NCBI GenBank assembly: GCA_963681505.1
Contig: OY811992.1
Span: 3,781,389 to 3,845,388, forward strand
Direction: 5' to 3'
Length of the DNA: 64,000 nucleotides
DNA from: Eunapius fragilis
Taxonomy: Eukaryota; Porifera; Demospongiae; Spongillida; Spongillidae
Positions 24,921 through 34,760 of this stretch are shown in pieces. The position numbers were made by a program, and so were the translations under genes. The notes beneath the pieces are model-generated. The model had not been told where the DNA came from and made no database searches. It saw only the letters and a list, made by a program, of their open reading frames with translations. Each line of letters opens with the position of its first letter. Positions within the stretch are counted from its first letter, which is position 1.

Positions 24921-24985
24921 ATGCGTGCGGGCGTGTGTATATGTGTGTGTGTGTGCGCGCGCGTGCGTGCGTGCGCGTGTGTGCG
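24870..24985. repeat. GT microsatellite (left arm)
   Basis: Imperfect (GT)n with GC-containing interruptions. A second (GT)n lies at 25105-25135, and the mirrored CA tracts are at about 26199-26272 and 26417-26506. Confidence 0.93.
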
Positions 24986-25103
24986 ATTCCTTTTACATCG
25001 TGATGTGTATCTCTTTATTTGTCATACACTGGTCAGAGCTTATTACGCATATAGAAAGCTGTGATCTCATCTTATTTACTTTGCAATAAGTCGGTTGTCT
25101 GAA

Positions 25104-25136
<33 letters not shown>

Positions 25137-25239
25137 GTTTTGTCTGCATCATGCATGTGTATGTTCTAGGCGTTAAAGAAGGGAAATTTTACTTTTAAAT
25201 CATGCATACTGTTTTGTCCCACTATTGATTGGGCCGAGG

Positions 25240-25700
25240 ATCTTGTAACACTCAAGATTGAGATAATCAGCTTCAACCCAGAACTCTTCAACTTGCTGAC
25301 ATGTTGTCCCTCTCTCTCTCATTGCGTTGTTGCAGCTTTGATTGCCTCCCTGTCATTCTCAGGCTTGGGCAGTGCTGTTAACAGTAGGCAACGGCAGTGT
25401 TCAACACCAAGGTCTCCCTCTCCAATGCCATCTCTGCTCTGGACCCTCCCATTTCCCAGAGGGTCTTGTCAGGAATGATGATATAAGCTCAACATTTCCA
25501 CATCTTGTTGGAGTCTTCCTCCCCAGCCAACAGAGCTTACCTTCTGTCAGTAGCAGTTAGCTCCTCATGCTTCCTCTTGCATGGCTACCAGTGGTCACTT
25601 CCCCTGGTATGGGTTTGTACCTGGATTCCAATGAGTACCAGATGGCCATTGGTGGTGGCTTGAGTTGCATACTTCCGATTAGTCTATGTACCCATTCTAC
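25240..25700 (+). mobile_element. Retroelement relic inside the palindrome
   Basis: Frame-broken similarity to the 60.6-60.9 kb part of the reverse transcriptase element, such as the SPANRAYLLSVAVS-like stretch against SPVNKARLLSVSASH. The same relic is repeated inverted at 25760-26080. Confidence 0.55.
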
Positions 25701-26195
25701 CCCAATACTGCTCTCAACCCTTTTGGTCACCAAAAGGGGAAGGGACCACCGGTAGCCAAGAGGAAGCATGAGTAGCTAACTGCTACTGACAGAAGGTAAG
25801 CTCTGTTGGAGACTCCAACGAGATGTGGAAATGTTGAGCTTATATCATTATCATTCCTGACAAGACCCTCTGAGGAATGGGAGAGTCCAGAGCAGACATG
25901 GCATTGGAGAGGGAGACCTTGGTGCTGAACACTGCCGTCGCCTACTGTTAACAGCACTGCCCAAGCCTGAGAATGACAGGGAGGCAATCAAAGCTGCAAC
26001 AACGCAATGAGAGAGAGAGTGAGGGACAACATGTCAGCAAGTTGAAGAGTTCTGGGTTGAAGCTGATTATCTCAATCTTGAGGGTTATTGGCCCAATTAA
26101 TAGTGGGAGAAAACAATAAATGAAAGTATGCATGATTTAAAAGTAAATTTCCCTTCTTTAACGCCTAGAACATACACATGCATGATGCAGACAAA

Positions 26196-26240
<45 letters not shown>

Positions 26241-26414
26241 CACACACACGCACGCACGCACGCACACTTCAGCCAGCCGACTTAGTGCACAGTACAGTAA
26301 ATAAGATAAGACCACAGCTGTCCGTGCTTTCGGTAAATCTCCCAAGACTGCTCTTAACTGTACCTGTGTATAACAAATACAGATACACATCACGATGTAA
26401 AAGGAATATTAATT

Positions 26415-26498
<84 letters not shown>

Positions 26499-26929
26499 GA
26501 CACTCATGCCCACACACAGTTACACTCTAAATAATAGCTGCCTTGCGCTGCCTCAGGATGTTAACAGCCCTTGGACAAACGGATGACGCTAACGATGCAT
26601 CTGGAAGCCATTTTTTTAAAGAAAAAAAAAACAAATGGCGTAATGCCTAAATCCAATGTAAACAACTGCTCTCAGCTCGTACGCATTTTTGCTCTCAGCT
26701 CCTGCGCGTTTTTGCTCTCGGACCGTACGCAATTTTGCTCTCGGACCGTACGCAATTTTGCTCTCAGACCGTACGCAATTTTGCTCTTGGACCGTACGCA
26801 ATTTTGCTCTCGGACCGTACGCAATTTTGCTCTCGGACCGTACGCAATTTTGCTCTCAGACCGTTGCTCGTACTCATTTTTGCTCTCAAACCGCTGCTCG
26901 TACCCGCGACCTACCGGGCCACCGTACTA

Positions 26930-27480
26930 ACTAGATTGAAGTTCAGCCTGCCATATAGGTTAGCTATAACTAGGACCACAGGCATGGCCCTGTTGTAAAT
27001 GGTTGCAAGGCGAGAGGCCAGAAGTGAAAATGACTCCATTGCTTCTGTCCCCCAAGCACAATATGCCTCAGTCACCATGGAGATGCAAAACCCTCCTTGC
27101 ATTTGCTCTATTTTTTTCTGCTTAGTAGCTCTGACAGCCTCCACTTAAGTAAAAATATTTGGAGTTATGCAGTGATGTCACAGACAGGTTGAAGGCTGCT
27201 GGCTTGCCCAAAGACCAGTTAGGTACAAGGATGTCTGCAGGGCGAGTGTGGCTATGATCTTTGGAGAGGTTACTCCCTGCCTCCACCTTAACATGCAAGT
27301 GGACCGTGTGACAGGTTTTAGCAAGTGTGCCCCTCAGTTCATTGTGGCAGGTTACAATATCACCACCACACTTGCACAGGTGAGTGCATGGTGGCCAGGG
27401 GATCAAGCACTCTCCCAGGAAAAATTGAACCATCTGAGGTGTCTAGACCAGGCCACTTGATGGCCACCTAAAACTCTGAT
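26930..27480 (-). mobile_element. Retroelement relic, nuclease-like C-terminal region
   Basis: The minus strand encodes RPADILVPNWSLGKPAAFNL (about 27290-27180) and AYCAWGTEAMESFSLLASRL (about 27070-27000). These match the PADILVQGW and WGMEARSTLKRLASL parts of the 60-61 kb copy. It is broken by stops. A further plus-strand piece follows to about 27700. Confidence 0.75.
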
Positions 27481-27969
27481 GGCCCTTGCCACTAGAATAT
27501 TATATTTATAATAATAATTAAGCCACTGAAGGTAGAAAGCACAGGGCCAATGATGCCAAATGTGGAGAACTAGACTGGTTATGTAATCCCATAGTAGCAG
27601 GGACCTATGGTACTTGGGGAAATGATGCAATTGAAGCCTTCTCTCAGCTGGTGTCTTGGCTTGCTATCCTCACATGCCATGACTGTCAGACGAGGCTATA
27701 CTAAATAAGGCTCGCTCAAAGAACAAGCGTAGGAAGGTAGAGAGGGAGTACTTGTAGGCTAGGGGTTATCTACGTGTAGAATAATTATGTAACTGTGTTT
27801 ATTGTAAATGATATAAATATGATTATTATACATCTCATGTGCTATGTTTCCCTGGGATCCCATGTTTGTCATGCAGGGTTTCGAGTGATTTAAATTCCCT
27901 CCTAAACACAAGAGAGTGAATTTGTGCAATTTGCCTGGGATAAAGTGAACTTGCTCATCCGAAATTTGC

Positions 27970-30900
27970 TCAAATACAAGTCCTAGTCAAACTATAGTCA
28001 CTACATAACTGGAAGCAGCTGCAGCAAGTCATTCTGTCCTTTCTCACAGTTGAGTGACTGGAATGGGTCTGTTAGAAGAGAGAATTAGGTGCACAAATAC
28101 AACCATGGTGGGTGAGTACATGGAAAGCTGGAAACACAAAAAATTAGCAAAACTGTTCAGTCAAACTTACCTTGTTGGCTTTGGTGGTCATGGTAAGGTG
28201 AGAATCTATGTCTGTTTTAAGAGAGATCCATAGACATGCTCTGATGATGAGTGGGGAGCAGTCTAGGGCATTTGAGGATGGTAGAGTAGCGCATTGCATA
28301 TCCACAATAGCAAGAAATTATTTAGTAGGGGTTTATGTGCATGGGATAATGCCATTGGTGGTAATACTTACGCATTGCATTTTCAGAATAGTATATCAAT
28401 GATGACAGGGAATGTTAAGGTGCAATGGAAAGCTCCTTTTTATTGATACTTACACACTGTATCACACATGATAGTATCCATGTAGACAAGCAATAAGTGT
28501 AGGCACATTAATATCCAATGGGAAATGTAGCATTGCTTATACTTACGCACTACATTTTCGGTAACAGTGTGCGTAGTGACAAGGAATAAGCAGGAGTGTT
28601 AAGGTGCAATGAGAATACAGCACCATTGATACTAACCAACTGCATCGTTCATAATAGTATCCAAGAGAACAATGTATATAGGGTGTGATAAAGGTGCAAT
28701 GGGAAATTCAGCAACATTGCTATTTACCTTCTGCATTGTCCGTATATAATCCACGGCAGAGATAAGTATGGGCAGTAAAAAAATCAAGATCATTGATACT
28801 TACAACCTGCATTGTACATAATGTCATGGTAAAGTACTATGGGAAACGTGACATCATTGATACTTACATACTGCATTGATCATAATAGCATCATAATGGA
28901 ATAAGTAAGGATAGTATAGTGAAATGGGAAATATACATCATTGATTCTTACACTCTGTTTTGTTCAGAATAGTATCCATGGTGACATGGGATGGGTGGGC
29001 GTTGTAAAGAGCAGCGGGGAAATACAACAACCTTGGTACTTACATGCTGCATTATTCATAATTGTAACCATAACAACAGAGTATAGGCAGCAACTTAAAC
29101 ACCATACGTCATCATCACTGATACTTACAGGCTGCATTGTCCATAATAGCATCCATGGGAACAAGGTATATGTGTGCGTGATCAAGTTGCAATGGGAAAT
29201 TCAGCATTAATGATACTTACAACCTGCATTGTTCATAATAATATCCATTGCAATAGGCAAGAAGTAGGCGTGGTACATTTCAATAGGAAATGCTAAATCA
29301 TTGATACTAACGATCTGCATTATTCATAATAGTATTTATGGTGACAAGACATAAGTATGCATGGTAAAATGCAATAGGAAATTATGCAACACCATTGATA
29401 TACTTACAGCCTGTGGCATTGTTCATAATAGTATTCATGACAAGATGAAGGCACGGTAAAGTGCAATAGGAAATACAATATCAATGATCATTACCGTCTG
29501 CAGCATTCATAATAGTAACCATGTCAACGTGGGATAATGGCAAAGTGCAATTGGATAATACGACATCACTTACAGACTACATGTTCACAGTAGTATCCAT
29601 AGGAATTAGAAATATGCTAAAATGCATTATCATTGATACTTACAACCTGAATTGTTCGTATAGTAGTATTCATGGTGATGTGGATTAAGCAGGCATTGTA
29701 ACGTGATGGAATTGGTTGGAACTTACAATCTACATTGTTCATGATCATATCCACGGTATTGGAACAGGTAGGCACGAAAAGGGTGTAATAGGAAATCCTA
29801 ACATCACCGTTACTTACGCTCTGCATTGTTCAGAATAGCATCCATAGTGGCATGGCCCCCAAAAATCAGACATGTTGCAGTTCAAATGTCATTGATACTT
29901 ACACACTGTATTGTCAGTAGAATGATAGTATCCATGGTAACGTGAAAAATAGATACGTTAAGGCACAATGGGAAATCCGACATCAATGATACTTACAGGC
30001 TGTGTTGCATCCAATTGTGATAAGGGATTAACAAGCATGATAAGGTGAAATGAGGAAATGCAACATTATTGATACTTACACGCTGCGCATTTCATTCATG
30101 GTGACAAGGAAGAAGTAGCAAGTTTAAGGTACAATGAGAAGATGCAACATCATTGATACTTACTGTCTGCATTGTTAGTACCAGTGATGGAGATTAGTAA
30201 TTTTATAGATGCGGTACTGAAAGGCATACATCACTTATACTTACGCACTGCATTTTTTATAATGGTATTCAGGGTGACAAGGAATACGTAGCCGGTCATA
30301 ATAGACAATGTAACATCATTGAGAACTTACTAGCTGCAGTCACCATTGTGGCAAGGAATAAGAAGTAGGCATATTAAGGTGCAATGAGGAAAGTAACATC
30401 CTTGATACTTACTCTCTGCATTGTTAGTAGTATTAATGGTGGCACATGCATAATCATAGGGCATGGTAAAGTTCCAATGGGAATTGCAACACCATTGATA
30501 CTTACAGGCTGCGATGTTCACAATAGTTTCCATGGCAATAAGGAATCAGCAGGCACGGTAACGAATGTAACATCATGATACTTACTTGCTGTATCGTTCA
30601 CAATATAGTATCCACGGAGACAAACAATATGTGGGCATGATAAAGGTGCAATGGGAATGCAACAGCATTGATCTTACTTTCTGCATTGTTTACGACAATG
30701 TCCATGGCACAAGAGGTAGGCAGGGTAAAGTGCAATGGAAAATGCCATATCAATAAAACGTACCCACTGCATGCAGTGTTCACAAATGTATCCATGGCAA
30801 CATGGAATTAGTGAATTGCGACGCGAGAAATCATTGATACTTACGCTCTACATTGTTCATAATAGTAAACCCATGACAACATGGAATAAGTGCCGTGCTA

Positions 30901-31214
30901 CGGGAATTGCAACATCATTGATACTTACACACTACATTGGATGCAAGGAATAACCGGTATACGGATTATAACCGAAGTACAATGCCGGGAAATTTAACGT
31001 CATTGATACTCACAAATACCGGAGCCTTTCCGTTGATATCGACCTCTTTGCTCATCTCATGATCAATTTCATCGTTCAGCTGCTACTTTACATAAGTCAG
31101 TTGTTGTAAATACCTCTATTTGACACTTATACGGTCGCAAACCTTGTATCTCTGGGGACTTGCGTCAGCGAATAGAGCCAGTAGGGCCACAAGAAGAGCC
31201 AGTTCCTTCAGCAT
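27970..31214 (-). CDS. Copy A: secreted cysteine-rich peptide gene made of 31 one-codon exons
   Basis: Exon 1 (31214-31143) encodes the signal peptide MLKELALLVALLALFADAS. A 60-63-nt intron with an AACTGACTTA branch-like site follows, then a polar propeptide-like exon (31082 or 31079 to 31014, donor GTGAGT). Next come 31 exons of exactly 3 nt, lowest coordinates in order: 30929, 30845, 30764, 30678, 30586, 30506, 30413, 30331, 30245, 30164, 30080, 29997, 29903, 29818, 29727, 29644, 29574, 29495, 29408, 29312, 29221, 29129, 29044, 28952, 28868, 28804, 28728, 28637, 28547, 28454, 28372. Each lies between an AG (mostly GCAG) and a GT donor (mostly GTAAGT). None is a stop. Exons 1, 9, 13 and 29-31 are TGT/TGC. 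The terminal exon (28068-27970) starts in phase 0, has a CC-x-C motif and ends TGA. Weak sites: GTTAGT (28637, 29312), GTAATG (29495), CAA acceptor (28372). The alternative is a non-coding minisatellite. The function (defence or venom-like peptide) is inferred from layout only. Confidence 0.65.
28372..31011 (-). repeat. Array A of ~85-bp intron units
   Basis: The minus-strand unit begins GTAAGTATCAATGATG, passes through TTGCATTTCCCATTGCAC, TTACCATGCCTACTTATTC, TTGTTGCCATGGATAC and TATTATGAACAATGCAG, then 3 nt, then the next GTAAGT. Spacing ranges from 64 to 96 bp, mean about 85. Units are divergent enough for unique alignment between arrays. Confidence 0.93.
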
Positions 31215-31267
31215 TCTGTTGTTCTGTCGGCTGTCACAAGGGTATGAAATGCGACTGGAACAATTTG

Positions 31268-31275
31268 TTTAAATA
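31268..31275 (-). promoter_or_regulatory. TATA-like box of copy A
   Basis: TATTTAAA on the minus strand, 53 nt before the start codon, inside a block (CAATTTCCGT...GTTCCAGTC) conserved upstream of copies A, B and C. Confidence 0.55.
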
Positions 31276-31287
31276 CACATGTCCAGA

Positions 31288-31350
31288 CGGAAATTGCGGA
31301 CACGAGAATACGGAAATTGCGGACGCGAGAATACGGAAATTGCGGACATT
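31288..31350. repeat. Short tandem repeat upstream of copy A
   Basis: Three copies of GGAAATTGCGGACRCGAGAA-like sequence of about 21 bp. Copies B and C have a single copy. Confidence 0.8.
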
Positions 31351-31430
31351 AGAATATTCCGCAACGTACAGTGCTCCAAATGAAAAGCTGCCTAAACTGA
31401 ATTTTTCAATTTTTGGCTCATATCTTTTCA

Positions 31431-32610
31431 ACCGATCATATTTAGAGCAGGGCAATTACATTTCCAAATTCAGCAAACACTTCTGTGTAAGAAACTGTGG
31501 TGTTAATCTAATTAGCACACGTAAACAAAGCTTGGCTACTTGTAAACAAATAACGGTCAAACGCTCATTTTTCAATCATAACTCCCACCAGGAATGTAAC
31601 AGTAAGTTCAAATTTATGTTGTAAGAACAACATTAGACCTCCTATATAAATGGTTGATTTGGCATCTTAAGTCCAACTGCTTGGGAAGATCGGTCCGGAT
31701 TTATGAAATTTTCGAGGACGTTCGCGGTTCGCTGAAATTCAGACGATTTTGTTCGACTTAAGAAATGATTTTTACATACTGTTACAAAGAAGTGGCAGGA
31801 GTATCTGTAATTATGTACGGCGTTTGCGAAGGTGCGCAATACGAGATTAAAAGCTAAAAGCTTTAGTTTCATCATTATTTAAGAAATCAGTGACGTTTTA
31901 TGACTTTGTTGACATAACCGTGCAACGTCATTTTTACGCGGCGCGCACTAAATGAATTGCAAATGCTTTCTGCAGTTCGAGTTCCCAGGTAGCATTTCGT
32001 TCTAATACTATGTACAAAAACAAACTATACATTCCTGTCAAACATCAGACTTGTTCTCTTTCAAAATGCTTCTTGTTGTGTTTGTAACTTTGTGTTCAGG
32101 AGATTTTCTTGACATGAGAAATGTGTGTAATCTATCATTTGCCTTTGCGCTGCTTGATCTTGTGCCTTTTCCAGTTGAAGTACTGGAGACTACTTCAAAA
32201 CTACTCGCTTGTTCTAACAAGGCTGACATGTCTCGCTTCCGTCGCTTAGCACAGTAGAACACTCGTAGGCCTAGTTTCCAAGGCATGGTCTGATTCTACG
32301 CTTGTTTGGCTCAGAAAAGAACTCGTAGACAAAGAAGCTTTCGACGACATAAATCCGGATCTAGTTGGACTTAAGATGCCAGATCAATCATATATATAGG
32401 AGATCTAATGTTGTACTTACAACATAAATTTGAACTTCTGTTACATTCCTGGTGGGAGTTTTGATTGAAAAATGAGCGTTTGACCGTTATTTGTTTACAA
32501 GTAACCAAGCTTTAATTGTTTACGTGTGCTAATTAGATTAACACCACAGTTTCTTACACAGAAGTGTTTGAATGTGAAAATGTAATTGCCCTGCTATAAA
32601 TATGATCGGT
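31431..32610. mobile_element. Non-autonomous DNA transposon with ~270-bp inverted ends
   Basis: ACCGATCATATTTA at 31431 is mirrored by TATGATCGGT at 32610. The arms (31431 to about 31706 and about 32348 to 32610) match over their length with small indels. The 640-bp interior has only short frames (longest about 80 codons) and no recognisable transposase. It separates copy A from upstream sequence that is continuous in copy B. Confidence 0.85.
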
Positions 32611-32764
32611 TGCCGGCATATTTATAAATAAAAAATGATTATCGAACCTAAAAAACTACATGCCGCTGTTACGTAAGAGGATCAGTATCTATATAGGTAT
32701 ACGCTGGAAAACCTATAACTGTACATGTGTTTGTTATAAATGCCGGCTACGCAGGCATGCGTGC

Positions 32765-32900
32765 ATGTACATTGTCACGAAAAATTTGGTCCGGGGAATA
32801 AATCGGTCCGGCCGGACCAATTTTGGCGACCAAAAGTGATCCGGCCGGACCTAAAATGACACCAAAATTTGTCCGGCTAATCCAAAACTGGTCCGTGCAC
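32765..32900. repeat. GGTCCGGCCGGACC palindromic repeat cluster
   Basis: Repeated GGTCCGGCCGGACC and AATTTTGGCGACCAAAA blocks. A second cluster lies at 40085-40235. The two clusters mark the two ends of the insertion that splits the upstream flank of copy A. Confidence 0.75.
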
Positions 32901-33269
32901 ATAAACATCTTAAACACGTGGAGATTAATCCTATTCTCTGTGAAAATGGCTTATTCAAGTGAAGAGTGAGATGCCAATAGTGGGAACCTAGTAGAAGAAT
33001 TAAGCATATGAGTACTTTGTAAGAAATGTGGACCCCGTGGGTGCAAGCGTAGCACGCAAGCGATGCATACAAAGAAAGGCTCAGAAATTTGATGCGAAAG
33101 GTACTTTAAGAAGAAGAAGGGCAAGATTTGTTCATTTCAATTTGGCTAATGCACACAACTGTGTTGTCCGCAAGTCATGGGTTGTGCTTTATTATAGAAG
33201 ATCGATTGGAGTTAAGAAAGTTAGAGCAGCGTCGTATTCTGCATGAATGTTATCCGGGCACATATGAGT

Positions 33270-33640
33270 GAAGCGAACTTTGAGCTGGATCATTGAACGG
33301 TTTATTTGGCCTGGAATGGTCAAAGATACGGTGAGGCATGCAACTGAACCATAGAATCTATTGAGAACTACCTTCATTAATTTAACTACAGGTTTCCATC
33401 TGCCAGCATGCGAACCGGAAAAGCCTTCATACTGCCCTAGAACTGCATGCACCCGGTCCAGTGAAGTCACCATGGAATCACATTGGCATTGATTTTGTTG
33501 GGCCACTTGCGAAGTCTAAGTCAGTACATCCTGACTGTGTGTGACTGCTTATCTAAATGGTAGCAGCAGTTCCACTTCCATCTAAACATGCAGTTGAAGT
33601 TAAAATGAATTGAACAAGCACCTAATTCCTCAGGGGAGTT
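33270..33640 (+). pseudogene. LTR-retrotransposon integrase fragment (Ty3/gypsy-like)
   Basis: Frame-broken segments read RFIWPGMVKDTVRHAT (end of the integrase zinc-binding domain) and then HIGIDFVGPL (start of the catalytic core, with its first Asp), followed by an interrupted continuation. The zinc-finger part before it is degraded. No LTRs or other pol domains are seen nearby. Confidence 0.7.
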
Positions 33641-33689
33641 GTGGGGGGCGGGACATGTCAGTGAACTCCATTAGAATGAGATGTTCTGA

Positions 33690-33870
33690 ACTGCACACTG
33701 CGTAAAAAAAACGGGTTTACGCAAGCGGTAAACACGATGTAAACATGAGGTAAAGCTCAGGTTTACACATATTTACTTTTGTTTACAACGAAGTAAACCT
33801 GATGTTTACGCTATTGTGTATAGGTGGTAAAGGCTCAGTTTACGCGTGTTTACACATCGCAAATATGATG
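33690..33870. repeat. Region rich in GTAAAC/GTTTAC motifs
   Basis: GTTTAC and its complement recur about a dozen times with irregular spacing. Similar GTAAA/TTTAC-rich stretches flank the retroelement at 37985-38060 and 39205-39275. The nature is unknown. Confidence 0.55.
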
Positions 33871-33884
33871 TCAAATGTGGTATC

Positions 33885-34200
33885 GGAAGTTTCGTTAGAA
33901 ACTTCCATATAGGATTTGACCCCGACTATGAATGTCATTAAAAAAACGCGACCCGTCTGTAACAACACTCCCGACGATCGGATCGTGTAGCTTGTTTTAG
34001 CAATCGATCTAGAAGTCAAAAATGAGTAGTTTCGTTTTTGTTTCATGTCGCTGAACCGCGTGGTTGTTGAGAACAAGAGTGTACTGCCCGTCCTCGTACC
34101 CAGTCTCGGAACAAGGGGCGGGTCGTCTTCTCATTCTTCTTCTCCTTCTTCTTGGCAACGCATAACTCAGGACAGTAACATTTCTAAGCGATGAAAATTT
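33885..34200 (+). repeat. Dispersed repeat family, copy 4
   Basis: GTCATTAAAAAAACGCGACC, CTCGTACCCAGTC and a TTCTTCTTCTCC tract occur in the same order as in the 9.7 kb copy. Confidence 0.6.
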
Positions 34201-34290
34201 CCCCAATAGCTTCAGAATCGGCTGGAGGACTCGCTTTTATATAATATAATACTTTGATAAACAATCGACTATCAGCCTCCTATGTCTTGT

Positions 34291-34432
34291 TAGTCTCGTA
34301 CCCAGACCGTCTATGACGTAAGCGATTATCGCTGTAAACAGTATAATCACTACGTCCATACGTATGGACGTAGTGATTATACTGTTTACAGCGATAATCG
34401 CTTACGTCATAGACGGTCTGGGTAAGAGACTA
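34291..34432. repeat. 142-bp nearly perfect palindrome without spacer
   Basis: The centre is CCATACGTATGG at 34356-34367. Both 71-bp arms are complementary with one mismatch seen near the ends. It is directly followed by a MITE hairpin. Confidence 0.92.
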
Positions 34433-34474
34433 ATGTCTTGTATAATTAAATGGGTATGAAAAAAAATAAAGAAA

Positions 34475-34760
34475 ACAAGTAAATAAAAACATTCTCTACG
34501 AGAAAGTTGGTGGGATATAGGATTTGATTATGACATTGGTGGTGTAAAAAGCAAGGAAACAAGGTCTTATCAGAAGGGAAAATGTCATAGTCCTATATTT
34601 AGCACACAAACAACACATGCCCTAGAAATGTGCTAAATATAGGACTATGACATTTTCCCTTCTGATAAGACCTTGTTTCCTTGCTTTTTACACCACCAAT
34701 GTCATAATCAAATCCTACATCCCACCAACTTTCTCGTAGAGAATGTTTTTATTGACTTGT
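34475..34760. mobile_element. MITE, nearly perfect 286-bp hairpin
   Basis: ACAAGTAAATAAAAACATTC at the left end and GAATGTTTTTATTGACTTGT at the right. Arms share CCACCAATGTCATAATCAAA and its complement. Same family as 15634-15922. Confidence 0.9.

Larger units (their letters stand above)
24413..26926. repeat. 2.5 kb palindrome with arms of ~1.2 kb
   Basis: The left arm starts TACGGTGGCCCGGTAG (24413) and the right arm ends with its complement at 26926. The centre is at about 25731, where CCCTTTTGGT and ACCAAAAGGGG abut. Each arm carries, in mirrored order, a 23-bp minisatellite, a GT/CA microsatellite and a retroelement fragment. The arms differ by microsatellite length and point changes. 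Confidence 0.9.

Noticed and set aside
28372..31011. CRISPR-like look of the arrays (short repeats at regular spacing)
   Set aside because: The long part of the unit is conserved and the variable part is only 3 nt, the units drift, and the context is eukaryotic with splice signals. This is not repeat-spacer DNA.
28372..31011. Array as a plain non-coding minisatellite
   Set aside because: Considered seriously, and not excluded without RNA. The fixed 3n gap between AG and GT, the absence of stops, the shared cysteine framework, the non-synonymous-only changes and the phase-compatible flanking exons make it the less likely reading.
31160..31624. 154-codon plus-strand frame across the 5' end of copy A
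   Set aside because: It is antisense to the signal exon and runs into the inverted-repeat element. It is not conserved in copies B and C.
33028..33246. 72-codon frame rich in Arg/Lys
   Set aside because: It lies in decayed integrase-flanking sequence and shows no conserved domain of its own.
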